Assembly: GCF_004327355.1 (NCBI RefSeq)
Contig: NZ_QJUM01000041.1
Coordinates: 1-38,362, forward strand
DNA length: 38,362 nucleotides
DNA from: Phytopseudomonas dryadis
Lineage (GTDB): Bacteria; Pseudomonadota; Gammaproteobacteria; Pseudomonadales; Pseudomonadaceae
Direction: 5' to 3'
Positions within the stretch are counted from its first letter, which is position 1. Every line of letters begins with the position of its first letter. This document shows positions 31,295 through 38,362 of this stretch, piece by piece. The position numbers were made by a program, and so were the translations under genes. Below the pieces are notes generated by a model. The model saw nothing but the letters and a program-made list of their open reading frames with translations. It was not told the origin of the DNA and did no database searches.

Positions 31295-34125
31295 CCCAGG
31301 AACGCTACGGCATCCGCCGCTTCGCCCTGCTCAACACCGCCGGCTACAGCCTCGGCCTGTTCCCTCTGGAGAACCCGCTGTCGGTGTATGGCGCCAACAA
31401 CCTGGGCAAGTCCGCCTCGATCAACGCCCTGCAGTTCCCGATCCTGGCGCGCATGTCGGACATGAGCTTCGGCAAGTACAGCCTGGAACAGTCGCGCAAG
31501 TTCTACTTCGCCACCGACACCAGCTACATCCTCGTCGAAGTCGCCCTGCCCCATGGTCCCCACGTGATCGGCGTGGCCGGGCGCGGCCCGGGCGGCGGCT
31601 TCGGCCACCAGTTCTTCGCCTATCAGGGGCAGCTGGACCTGGATCACTACCAGAAGAACGGCACCTGCCTGCGTCAGCGCGAGCTGTTCGCCAACCTCGA
31701 GCGCGAGGGCCTCAAGGCCTACGAACTGAAGCCGGACGAGCTGCGCCGCCTGCTGGTCGGCGGGCATACCTCGATTCCCCTCGACCTGACCCTGATCCCG
31801 CTGCGCTCCACCAGCGAGCAGAGCCTGAAGACCTTCCGCGCACTGTTCATCAACCTGCTGCACATGCGCGAGATCACCGCGGCGAAGCTGAAGCAGCTGT
31901 TCCTCGATGCCTTCGAGCACAGCCTGCGCTCGGGCAGCGTCGACTACATCGCCGCCACCGAAGAGGCGTTCCGCGATGTGCGGCGCATGGAGCAGGACTA
32001 CCAGGCGCTGGTCACCGCCGGTCCGCTGATCGAGGCCCTGGCCGCCGGCGTGACCCAGCGCGAACACCTGCGCGGCAAGCTGCACCGTATCTCGCCGCTG
32101 CTCGACTCGCTGCTCGGCACCTGGCAGGACTATGCCGGCGCCCGCCGTGAGGAACTGGTGATCCAGGCCGAGCATTACCGCAACGAGCAGGACGGCCTGC
32201 AACAGGAACAACGGGGCGGCACCCAGGAGCTGATGCGCCTGGAACGCGAACTCAGCGAGATCCAGCGCTGGCTCGGCGAACTCGCGGTACTGAAGAACCG
32301 CTTCGCCCTGGTCGACGACGTCAAGGTGCTCGAAGCCCAGTTGCTCGCCGCCAAGGACGCCCACGACGAATTGGCCGGCGCCCTGGCGCAGTCCCGACAA
32401 TTCTCCAGCGAAGACCTGGACGAGCGTCTGCACGATCTGGAAAAACGCCTCAAGTCGGTCAAGCAGCAGCTCGACCACGCCGACAACAACAGCTACTCGC
32501 GCCTGCGTGAAGAATTCTCTCAGGCCGACGTCGATCGCCTGATGCGCCTGTTCAACGGCCAGCTGTTCAGCCTGCCGCTGGGCGAGAAAGGCATTCAGCT
32601 CGACGATGGCGACCTGTGGGTCAAATCCCTGGAGGCCATTCTCGACGGCTTCAAGGGCGAGCGCTTCCAGGTGCCCGGCCTGGACATCGACCTGTCGCAC
32701 ATCGAGCCGCCAGCCCTGCAGGCCCTGGCCGACCGCGCCGCGCTGCGCGACCAGAAGGACCGCCTCGAGCGCGAATACAAGCAGCTCAAGACCCAACAGT
32801 CGGTCGCTGCCGACCGCGCCGCCAGCAAGGCCCAGGCCGAACAGCTGTACCAGGCCGTGCTCGACGCCCAGAAAGCCCTGGAAGACTTCCGCCGCAGCCA
32901 GACCCTGGCCGCCGAGGAAGGCGGCAAGCTGGAACAACTGGCGCAGCTGGAAGCCGCCCAGGATGAACTCAAGCGCTCCAGCGACGCCTTCACCGAGCGC
33001 GTGCAGCAGTTGTCCGCCAAGCTGCAACTGGTCGGCCGCCAGCTCGCCGACCTGGAAGCCAAGGAACGCACCCTGGAGGACGCCCTGCGCCGCCGCCAGC
33101 TGCTGCCGGCCGACCTGCCGTTCGGCGCACCGTTCACCGAGCCGGTGGACGACTCGCTGGACAACCTGCTGCCACTGCTCAACGACTACCAGGACACCTG
33201 GCAGGGTCTGCAGCGCATCGACGGGCAGATCGAGGCGCTGTACGCCCAGGTCCGCCTCAAGGGCGTGGCCAAGTTCGACAGCGAAGACGACATGGAGCGG
33301 CGCCTGCAGCTGCTGGTCAACGCCTACGCCCATCGCCAGGACGAAGCCCTCACCCTGGCCAAGGCCAGACGTGCGGCGGTGACCGACATTGCGCGGACAT
33401 TGCGCAATATCCGCAGCGACTACGACAACCTGGAACACCAGCTGGCGCTGTTCAACCGCGAGATCAACAAGCGCCAGGTCTCCAACCTGTCGAGCTTCCG
33501 TATCGTCCTGGCGCCGAACAAGGATGCCCTGCGCCATATCGACCAGATCATCCACAGCGCCGGCCAATACGAGGAAGGCGAAACCCTGTCGGTATTCGAC
33601 CTGCAGCAGAGCAGCGACCAGGACGCCAGGAACGAGGAAGCCAAGGAGTACCTGGCGCGTCTGGTGGCCGCCAACCACAACCAGCTCGGCCTCAAGGACC
33701 TGTTCGAACTGGCCTTCGAGATCACCAAGGTGCACGGCGCGCCGGTGATCCACACCGACATCGATGGCGCCGCTTCCAACGGCACCACGATGACCATCAA
33801 GGCGCTGACCAACATGTACCTGCTGCTGCACCTGATGGATCGCGAGCAGGCCGGGCGCGTACGCCTGCCCTACTACCTCGACGAGGCCGCGGACATCGAC
33901 GAACGCAACCAGCAGGCGCTGATCGAGACCAGCCTGCAACTGGGCTTCGTGCCGATCCTCGCCTCGGTCAAACCGCAGGTCTCGGCCCACGTGGCCATCG
34001 ACCTGGAAGGCGGCAGCGGGCCCAATGGCATCTATATCGACGAAGCCGACTGGAAGTACATCAAGCGTCGTGAAGACAGCGCGGAACGTACCTCGACCGC
34101 ACAGGAAGCGGCCGAACCGGCCTGA
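31291..34125 (+). CDS. mksB: MksB, SMC-like ATPase of the MksBEF condensin
   Basis: A 944-residue SMC-type chromosome condensin. The Walker A motif is GANNLGKS (34-41) near the N-terminus; two long coiled-coil arms flank a small hinge around residues 410-480; the C-terminal head has the Walker B-like YYLDEAADIDERNQQALIET. In P. aeruginosa MksBEF aids chromosome compaction. The four-gene version with a nuclease (MksG/JetD, Wadjet) defends against plasmids; here no such nuclease gene follows, so a housekeeping role is more likely. The start overlaps the mksE stop as ATGA. Confidence 0.95.
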   Translation: MTQERYGIRRFALLNTAGYSLGLFPLENPLSVYGANNLGKSASINALQFPILARMSDMSFGKYSLEQSRKFYFATDTSYILVEVALPHGPHVIGVAGRGPGGGFGHQFFAYQGQLDLDHYQKNGTCLRQRELFANLEREGLKAYELKPDELRRLLVGGHTSIPLDLTLIPLRSTSEQSLKTFRALFINLLHMREITAAKLKQLFLDAFEHSLRSGSVDYIAATEEAFRDVRRMEQDYQALVTAGPLIEALAAGVTQREHLRGKLHRISPLLDSLLGTWQDYAGARREELVIQAEHYRNEQDGLQQEQRGGTQELMRLERELSEIQRWLGELAVLKNRFALVDDVKVLEAQLLAAKDAHDELAGALAQSRQFSSEDLDERLHDLEKRLKSVKQQLDHADNNSYSRLREEFSQADVDRLMRLFNGQLFSLPLGEKGIQLDDGDLWVKSLEAILDGFKGERFQVPGLDIDLSHIEPPALQALADRAALRDQKDRLEREYKQLKTQQSVAADRAASKAQAEQLYQAVLDAQKALEDFRRSQTLAAEEGGKLEQLAQLEAAQDELKRSSDAFTERVQQLSAKLQLVGRQLADLEAKERTLEDALRRRQLLPADLPFGAPFTEPVDDSLDNLLPLLNDYQDTWQGLQRIDGQIEALYAQVRLKGVAKFDSEDDMERRLQLLVNAYAHRQDEALTLAKARRAAVTDIARTLRNIRSDYDNLEHQLALFNREINKRQVSNLSSFRIVLAPNKDALRHIDQIIHSAGQYEEGETLSVFDLQQSSDQDARNEEAKEYLARLVAANHNQLGLKDLFELAFEITKVHGAPVIHTDIDGAASNGTTMTIKALTNMYLLLHLMDREQAGRVRLPYYLDEAADIDERNQQALIETSLQLGFVPILASVKPQVSAHVAIDLEGGSGPNGIYIDEADWKYIKRREDSAERTSTAQEAAEPA

Positions 34126-34137
34126 TTCCACAACAAT

Positions 34138-34394
34138 GAAAAGGGCCGCCCATGCGGCTAATGCCGATCAGATAAGGTTTTTGTAGAAGCAGGGCGCGCC
34201 TACGGAAGAGCGGCAAACCGCCGCTCCGTGTAGGAGCGTCGACCTCGGCGCGATGCGACCGTGGCTATACTTGCAAAAATCGCGGTATGGCCACCAATCG
34301 CCGCGGGGTCGCGGCTCCTACAGCGCCAGGGCAAACCGCCGTTTTGCGGGCCAAATGCTTAACTGACCGGCATTACGCTCATGCGGCCCTTTTC
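34138..34394. mobile_element. MITE-like element with ~37-bp imperfect terminal inverted repeats
   Basis: The left end begins GAAAAGGGCCGC and continues to TAATGCCGATCAGATAAG (34138-34176); the reverse complement of the right end begins GAAAAGGGCCGC and continues TAATGCCGGTCAGTTAAG (34358-34394). The two ends match at about 31 of 37 positions with a 2-base gap. The 257-bp unit has no ORF with a start, lies in the mksB-pqiB gap, and carries a REPIN inside. It is probably a non-autonomous transposon mobilised by a transposase elsewhere. No target-site duplication is obvious. Confidence 0.6.
34229..34322. repeat. REPIN nested inside the MITE-like element
   Basis: A REP doublet in inverted orientation: TGTAGGAGCGTCGACCTC at the left and GGGTCGCGGCTCCTACA at the right, with CGATGCGACC and CCACCAATCGCC between. 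It fits the pseudomonad REPIN pattern. Confidence 0.7.
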
Positions 34395-34407
34395 CTTATT
34401 GCGGCAC

Positions 34408-36714
34408 TTATTGCGGCAAGGCGATCTTCGGCGCCCACTCCAGCCATTCCGGCTGCGCCTCGTCGAACAAGGCGAAGGTCTGCCCCGGGCGCGCCGCGTT
34501 GCCGGTCGGTTCCGGCGTGGCGAAGGCGACGCCGCCCTCGACCAGGGTCTCCAAGGACTCGGTACGCACCTTCACGCCCTTGAACAGGCCAGCATCGACA
34601 CCGAAGCCCGAGCTGTTCCAGAAGCGGCTACCGGTGTGCACCAGCGCAGCATAGCGGGGCTCGATGAGGATATGGATCAGCACCCGGTCGGCCGTCGCCC
34701 CCAGCTCGTAGCGCGTGACCTTGCCCACCTGCACTTCACGGTAGGTCACCGGCACGCCGGCCTTGAGCGAACCGCGCCGTGCGGCGCTGAGCACAAGACG
34801 CAGTCCCGGCTCCTCGACGACCTGCTCGGGCGCCGCCGCCAGGGCGACGAAGCGGGTCTGGTGGCCACCCGCCTGCGTGCCCGGCAAGACTTCGATGTAC
34901 TGGCCGGACACCAGGGTATCCAGGTTCGCCGCGCGGGTCAGGCTCAGTTCGGGCTTGACCACCCAGAATCGGCTATCAGGGCGCAGCACCTGCTTGGCAG
35001 CCGTGGTGATCCGGCCATGCAGCAGCACCGCCTGCAGATCCTCGGTCAACTCGACCCGCTCGATCTTGCCGACCTCCAGGCCCTTGAAACGGATCGCCGT
35101 GCCCGGCGCCAGGCCATCGCCACGCTCCACCCGGATGCTGATCTCGTCGCCCTGCCGCATGGCGCTGTCACGATCGGCGTATAGAGCGAAACGCTGTACC
35201 CGCTTGGCTTCGGCCGGGGCATTCAGGTCAACGGTCTCGAAGGTGATGCCGCCCGCCAACAGGGTCTGCAACGACTCGCTCTTGACCTCGACCCCGGACA
35301 GGCCACCCTTGAGGGTAATGCCGCTGGCATTCCAGAAACGGGTGGTGCGATTGACCAGCCCGGCGTACTCCGGCTCGATGTGCACGCCCAGCACCACCTG
35401 CTTGTTATCGCGCGACAGCTGGAAACTCTGTACCGAACCGACCTTCATCTGCCGGTACAGCACCGGGCTGCCAACGTCCATGGAGCCCAGGGTATCGCTG
35501 AACAGAACCAGGTGCAGGCCTTCAGCGCCCAGATCCAGCGGTGGCGCCTTGGTCCGGGCGACGAACTCGCGTCGCTGCTGGCCACCGATCTGTCCGGGGC
35601 GAATGGCGATGTAGTTGCCCTTCACCAGGGCTTCCAGGCCGGTGATGCCGGCCAGGGAAATCGATGGTTTGACCACCCAGAACTGGCTGTCCTCGACCAG
35701 GTAGTCCTCGGCCAGCGGATCCATGGCCAGCTCGGCCGTGGCGCTCTTCAGGTCCGGGTCGACTTTCAGGCTCTTCAGGGTGCCCGCCTGGATGCCCTTG
35801 TACATGACCGGCGTGCGCCCAGCCTGCAGGCCCTCGAAATCGCTCAGCTTGACCACGGCCTTGATCCCCGCCTGGGCCGCGTCGAAATCCTCGTAGAGCC
35901 GGAAGGGCTTGCTCGGATCGGTCGGCGGGCTGTCCTTGCGATGCTCCGGCGTGGCGAAGGCGATGCCGCCGGCGACGATGCTGGCCAGGGACTCGCTGCG
36001 AAACTTCACACCGGAGAAATTGGCATCGACGCTGATGCCGCTGGCATTCCAGAAACGTGTGTGTTTGCGCACCAGATCGGCATAAGCCGGCTCGATGAAG
36101 ATCTTCACATCCACCGAAGTCTGATCGTCGGCCAGGGTGAAGCTCTTCACCCGGCCGACCTGGATCTGCTTGTAGAACACCGGGCTGTCCTTGTTCAGCG
36201 AGCCAAGCCGCTCGGCCTTCAGCACCAGGTGCAGGCCCGGCTGGCTATCCGACAAGGGAGGTGCCTGGGGCAACGCGGTAAACGCATAGGTGGGCTCGCC
36301 CGTACCCGGGCTGACGGCAATGTAATTACCCGAAACCAGGGTCTCCAGCCCGGTGATACCAGCCAGACTGACGCTCGGTTTGACCAGCCAGAAGCGCGTG
36401 CCCGAACGCAGCTGGTATTCGACGTCCTTGCTCATTTCCAGGGTCGCCACCACGCCCCGCTGCTCTTTGCTCTGGTCGAGCGCCAGGCTGGTCACACGGC
36501 CAATCGACATGCCCTTGTAGAACACCTCGGTCTTGCCGGCTTCGATGCCCTCGCCACTGGCGAACACCACCTGGATCTCGATCCCGGCTTCACTGTAGGC
36601 GCGCCAGGCCAGCCAGCCACCGATCAGCAGGGCGATCAGGGGCAACACCCATATCGCCGACCAGTTGGAAGCCGGACGAGTCCTGGCGGTTGGCAAATCA
36701 TTCATGGTCGTCAT
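34408..36714 (-). CDS. pqiB: PqiB/LetB-type MCE-domain intermembrane transport protein
   Basis: A 768-residue protein with a single N-terminal membrane span (WSAIWVLPLIALLIGGWLAW) and six MCE repeats in the periplasm, seen as recurring GxxAGxxVxYKGxxxGxV units (for example EGIEAGKTEVFYKGMSIGRV, GSLNKDSPVFYKQIQVGRV, GLQAGRTPVMYKGIQAG, GSMDVGSPVLYRQMKVGSV, DGLAPGTAIRFKGLEVGKI, GSLKAGVPVTYREVQVGKV). MCE proteins form lipid-transport tunnels between the inner and outer membranes. E. coli PqiB has three repeats and LetB (YebT) seven, so this one is intermediate. The start is ATG 36714 or, three codons on, 36705. It overlaps the upstream PqiA-like gene. Confidence 0.92.
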   Translation of the reverse strand: MTTMNDLPTARTRPASNWSAIWVLPLIALLIGGWLAWRAYSEAGIEIQVVFASGEGIEAGKTEVFYKGMSIGRVTSLALDQSKEQRGVVATLEMSKDVEYQLRSGTRFWLVKPSVSLAGITGLETLVSGNYIAVSPGTGEPTYAFTALPQAPPLSDSQPGLHLVLKAERLGSLNKDSPVFYKQIQVGRVKSFTLADDQTSVDVKIFIEPAYADLVRKHTRFWNASGISVDANFSGVKFRSESLASIVAGGIAFATPEHRKDSPPTDPSKPFRLYEDFDAAQAGIKAVVKLSDFEGLQAGRTPVMYKGIQAGTLKSLKVDPDLKSATAELAMDPLAEDYLVEDSQFWVVKPSISLAGITGLEALVKGNYIAIRPGQIGGQQRREFVARTKAPPLDLGAEGLHLVLFSDTLGSMDVGSPVLYRQMKVGSVQSFQLSRDNKQVVLGVHIEPEYAGLVNRTTRFWNASGITLKGGLSGVEVKSESLQTLLAGGITFETVDLNAPAEAKRVQRFALYADRDSAMRQGDEISIRVERGDGLAPGTAIRFKGLEVGKIERVELTEDLQAVLLHGRITTAAKQVLRPDSRFWVVKPELSLTRAANLDTLVSGQYIEVLPGTQAGGHQTRFVALAAAPEQVVEEPGLRLVLSAARRGSLKAGVPVTYREVQVGKVTRYELGATADRVLIHILIEPRYAALVHTGSRFWNSSGFGVDAGLFKGVKVRTESLETLVEGGVAFATPEPTGNAARPGQTFALFDEAQPEWLEWAPKIALPQ

Positions 36715-37315
36715 CCGTGTTATCCCAAATCAGACGAGGATCGAAGGTCAGCGCCGCGAGCATGGTGAGGATCACCACGCTGGCGAAGGCCGCCGCCCCC
36801 ATGCCCGGCTCGATGCTCGCCAGGCTCCCGAACTTGACCACCGCCACCAGGATGGCGATGACAAAAATATCCAGCATGGACCAACGACCGATCCACTCGA
36901 TGAAGCGGTACATCAGAACACGCTGGCGTGCCGACATCGGCTGGTGCCGCTGAACCGAATACAGCAGCAGCGCGATACCGACCAGCTTGAACGTCGGCAC
37001 GACGATACTGGCGATGAACACCACCGCGGCGATCGGCAGCATGCCATGACCGACCAGTGTGACCACGCCGGACATGATGGTGTCCGACTGGCCCTGGCCC
37101 AGGGCATTGACCGTCATGATCGGCAGCATATTCGCCGGGATGTACAGGATGGCGGCGGTCAACAGCAGCGCCCAGGTGCGAACCAGACTGTTTGGCCGGC
37201 GCGCATGCACCTGTCCACCACAGCGCGAGCAATACTGGCGCTTGAGTTCCGGCTCGTGCCGGTTGAGCTGATGGCATTCGTGACAGATCAGCAGCCCCGC
37301 ATCAATGGCGCGCAT
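36698..37315 (-). CDS. pqiA: PqiA-like membrane protein (second half)
   Basis: A 205-residue PqiA-family protein with an N-terminal rubredoxin-like zinc ribbon (LICHECHQLN and YCSRCGGQV) and four hydrophobic spans (YIPANMLPIMTVNALG is the family signature). PqiA works with PqiB in lipid transport and is linked to paraquat and membrane stress. In E. coli PqiA is one protein of two similar halves; here the halves are separate genes. The start overlaps the upstream gene by 14 nt with GGGGGAGG upstream. Confidence 0.9.
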   Translation of the reverse strand: MRAIDAGLLICHECHQLNRHEPELKRQYCSRCGGQVHARRPNSLVRTWALLLTAAILYIPANMLPIMTVNALGQGQSDTIMSGVVTLVGHGMLPIAAVVFIASIVVPTFKLVGIALLLYSVQRHQPMSARQRVLMYRFIEWIGRWSMLDIFVIAILVAVVKFGSLASIEPGMGAAAFASVVILTMLAALTFDPRLIWDNTDDDHE

Positions 37316-37961
37316 CGGCGGCCTCCCCCGATAACGCTTCCCAGATCTGGTGAGGTGACATGGTCACTTCCAGCCACACCTGCACCAGCAGCAGGGCGAT
37401 GAAACAGAACAAGCCGAATCCCAGCGTCAACGCAGCGATATCGGCCAGTTTGACGATCGAGACCAGAATGCCCATCAGGTACACCTCGAGCATGCCCCAG
37501 TCCCGCAGGTGGTGGTAAATGCGGTAGAGCAGCAGACCGTAGCCGCGCCCGACAGCCAGGCGAATGCTCAACAGAACCAGCAACTGGCAGAGCAACTTGA
37601 GCAGCGGCACCGCCATGCTGCAGAGGAAGACCACCACCGCGACCTCCTGCATGCCACTGTCATAGAGACCCAGCACGCCGCTCCAGACGGTATCTTCGCT
37701 ACGCTGTCCGAGCAGGCTCAGGTGCATGATCGGCAGAAAGTTGGCCGGAACGTAAAGCAGCAAGGCCGCCAGAACCAGCGCCATGCTGCGTCGCACGACC
37801 TGATGCCGGTGGCTGTACAACTCGTAGCCACAACGCGGGCATTCGGCCCGCTCGCCGTCGGCGATGTGCGGCTTACGCATCAGCAGATCGCATTCATGGC
37901 ATGCGATCAGCTCCGCCAGAGGTAGCTCTGCCAAGGACTGCTGCTCGACCAACTCAGGCAT
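37302..37961 (-). CDS. PqiA-like membrane protein (first half)
   Basis: A 219-residue PqiA-family protein with CHECDLLM and CPRCGYEL zinc-ribbon cysteines and four membrane spans (LYVPANFLPIMHLSLLGQRS, GLYDSGMQEVAVVVFLCSMAVPLLKL, WGMLEVYLMGILVSIVKL, LGFGLFCFIALLLVQVWLEV). It is first in the three-gene pqi operon. Its pairing with the next PqiA-like gene reproduces the two halves of E. coli PqiA. Confidence 0.9.
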   Translation of the reverse strand: MPELVEQQSLAELPLAELIACHECDLLMRKPHIADGERAECPRCGYELYSHRHQVVRRSMALVLAALLLYVPANFLPIMHLSLLGQRSEDTVWSGVLGLYDSGMQEVAVVVFLCSMAVPLLKLLCQLLVLLSIRLAVGRGYGLLLYRIYHHLRDWGMLEVYLMGILVSIVKLADIAALTLGFGLFCFIALLLVQVWLEVTMSPHQIWEALSGEAADARH

Positions 37962-38030
37962 GGGTGACGCTCTCGAAAAGATCGGATCATTCTAGCGGCA
38001 CTGCGTGAAAAAGGCCTCGGCATTTCAACC

Positions 38031-38061
38031 CGTAGCCCGGGTTGAGCGCAGCGATACCCAG
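38031..38061. repeat. Short intergenic repeat GTAGCCCGGGTTGAGCGC-type
   Basis: GTAGCCCGGGTTGAGCGCAG followed by CGATACCCAGG, a word common in gammaproteobacterial intergenic regions. Can fold weakly. Function unknown. Confidence 0.4.
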
Positions 38062-38106
38062 GAAAGGCCATCAAAGCCAAAGCCTCTCGCGCGTAGGGCA
38101 GGCCTT

Positions 38107-38168
38107 TGTAGGAGCCGGCTTGCCGGCGAGCCACGGTTCAAGAGCATCGCGGGCAAGCCGGCTCCTAC
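38107..38168. repeat. REPIN between the pqi operon and the rRNA operon
   Basis: TGTAGGAGCCGGCTTGCCGGC on the left and its near-perfect inverted partner, CGGGCAAGCCGGCTCCTACG, on the right, separated by about 20 bp. This is a textbook REP doublet. Confidence 0.85.
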
Positions 38169-38242
38169 GTGCAACCTATAGCCTGTCGAGAACGTGCCCG
38201 ATCCCTGCCCGTCGGCCTTCTTTTTCCCCGCCCACAAAGACG

Positions 38243-38274
38243 AAACCCCAGACCTCTGTCGAGATCTGGGGTTT
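38243..38274 (-). terminator. Rho-independent terminator of the rRNA operon
   Basis: AAACCCCAGA (38243-38252) pairs with TCTGGGGTTT (38265-38274) ten bases beyond the 5S end, with CGTCTTTG following on the minus strand. Confidence 0.8.
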
Positions 38275-38283
38275 CTGGTAGAA

Positions 38284-38362
38284 GCTTGACGATGACCTAC
38301 TCTCACATGGGGAAACCCCACACTACCATCGGCGATGCGTCGTTTCACTACTGAGTTCGGGA
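38284..38362 (-). rRNA. rrf: 5S ribosomal RNA, 3' part (cut by window end)
   Basis: The minus strand reads TCCCGAACTCAGTAGTGAAA, then CGATGGTAGTGTGGGGTTTC and GAGAGTAGGTCATCGTCAAGC, a Pseudomonas 5S sequence. About 79 of 120 bases are present; the rest of the operon lies beyond the window. Confidence 0.95.

Noticed and set aside
29243..34125. Wadjet anti-plasmid system
   Set aside because: The nuclease gene JetD/MksG is absent on both sides; the locus matches the housekeeping MksBEF arrangement.
31057..34131. A 1024-codon open frame on the minus strand, antisense to mksB and part of mksE
   Set aside because: Long antisense frames are common in GC-rich genes with strong codon bias. It has no recognisable domain and mksB has clear Walker motifs and start coupling.
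38107..38168. CRISPR-like repeat
   Set aside because: Only one inverted pair, no regular spacers; it is a REP doublet. No CRISPR array was seen anywhere in the window.

Overview
The window is high-GC gammaproteobacterial DNA, most likely from Pseudomonas or a close relative (Stutzerimonas/Ectopseudomonas type). The main reason is the right half, which carries a typical pseudomonad backbone: beta-carbonic anhydrase, a small conserved protein, rimI and the cryptic DNA polymerase III psi subunit; then carboxynorspermidine synthase/decarboxylase; the mksF-mksE-mksB condensin; pqiA-pqiA-pqiB; and the 3' end of an rRNA operon (5S, minus strand). REP/REPIN repeats of pseudomonad type occur in three intergenic gaps.

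Region 1 (1-7,560) is accessory DNA of visibly lower GC. It holds an IS3-family element with a damaged orfA and an intact orfB; a minus-strand group made of an XRE/ImmA-type metallopeptidase regulator, a PIN-like nuclease and an adenosine-deaminase-like protein; a small zinc-ribbon membrane protein; tandem 12-bp-period repeats next to a copy of the tmRNA (ssrA) 3' end followed by a terminator (an attachment-site scar); a NYN-domain protein; a tyrosine integrase; and a 5'-truncated phage replication protein. This looks like two integrative elements abutting at an ssrA att site, the second cut off at its right side.

Region 2 (7,524-22,850) is a metabolic cluster. At its left edge is a LysR regulator that has lost its N-terminus at the junction with the phage replication gene. 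Next come, all transcribed leftward, CitMHS transporter, D-2-hydroxyacid dehydrogenase, AtuA-like (DUF1446), DUF4387, MmgE/PrpD, a Tat-exported orphan substrate-binding protein, and an ATP-type PEP carboxykinase gene interrupted by an in-frame TAG. To the right are a MipA/OmpV outer-membrane protein and, rightward, a helix-turn-helix/citrate-synthase fusion that lacks key catalytic residues, then a DUF1302 outer-membrane protein with its DUF1329 partner. The three promoter gaps of this cluster share an element GTAAATCT-N9-TCRTA. My reading is that the fusion protein is a metabolite-sensing regulator built from a dead citrate synthase and that it controls uptake and breakdown of a citrate-like organic acid. 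The substrate is not determined by the sequence.

Region 3 (22,920-38,362) is the chromosome backbone listed above. It also carries a 257-bp MITE-like element with ~37-bp imperfect terminal inverted repeats and a REPIN nested inside it, between mksB and pqiB.
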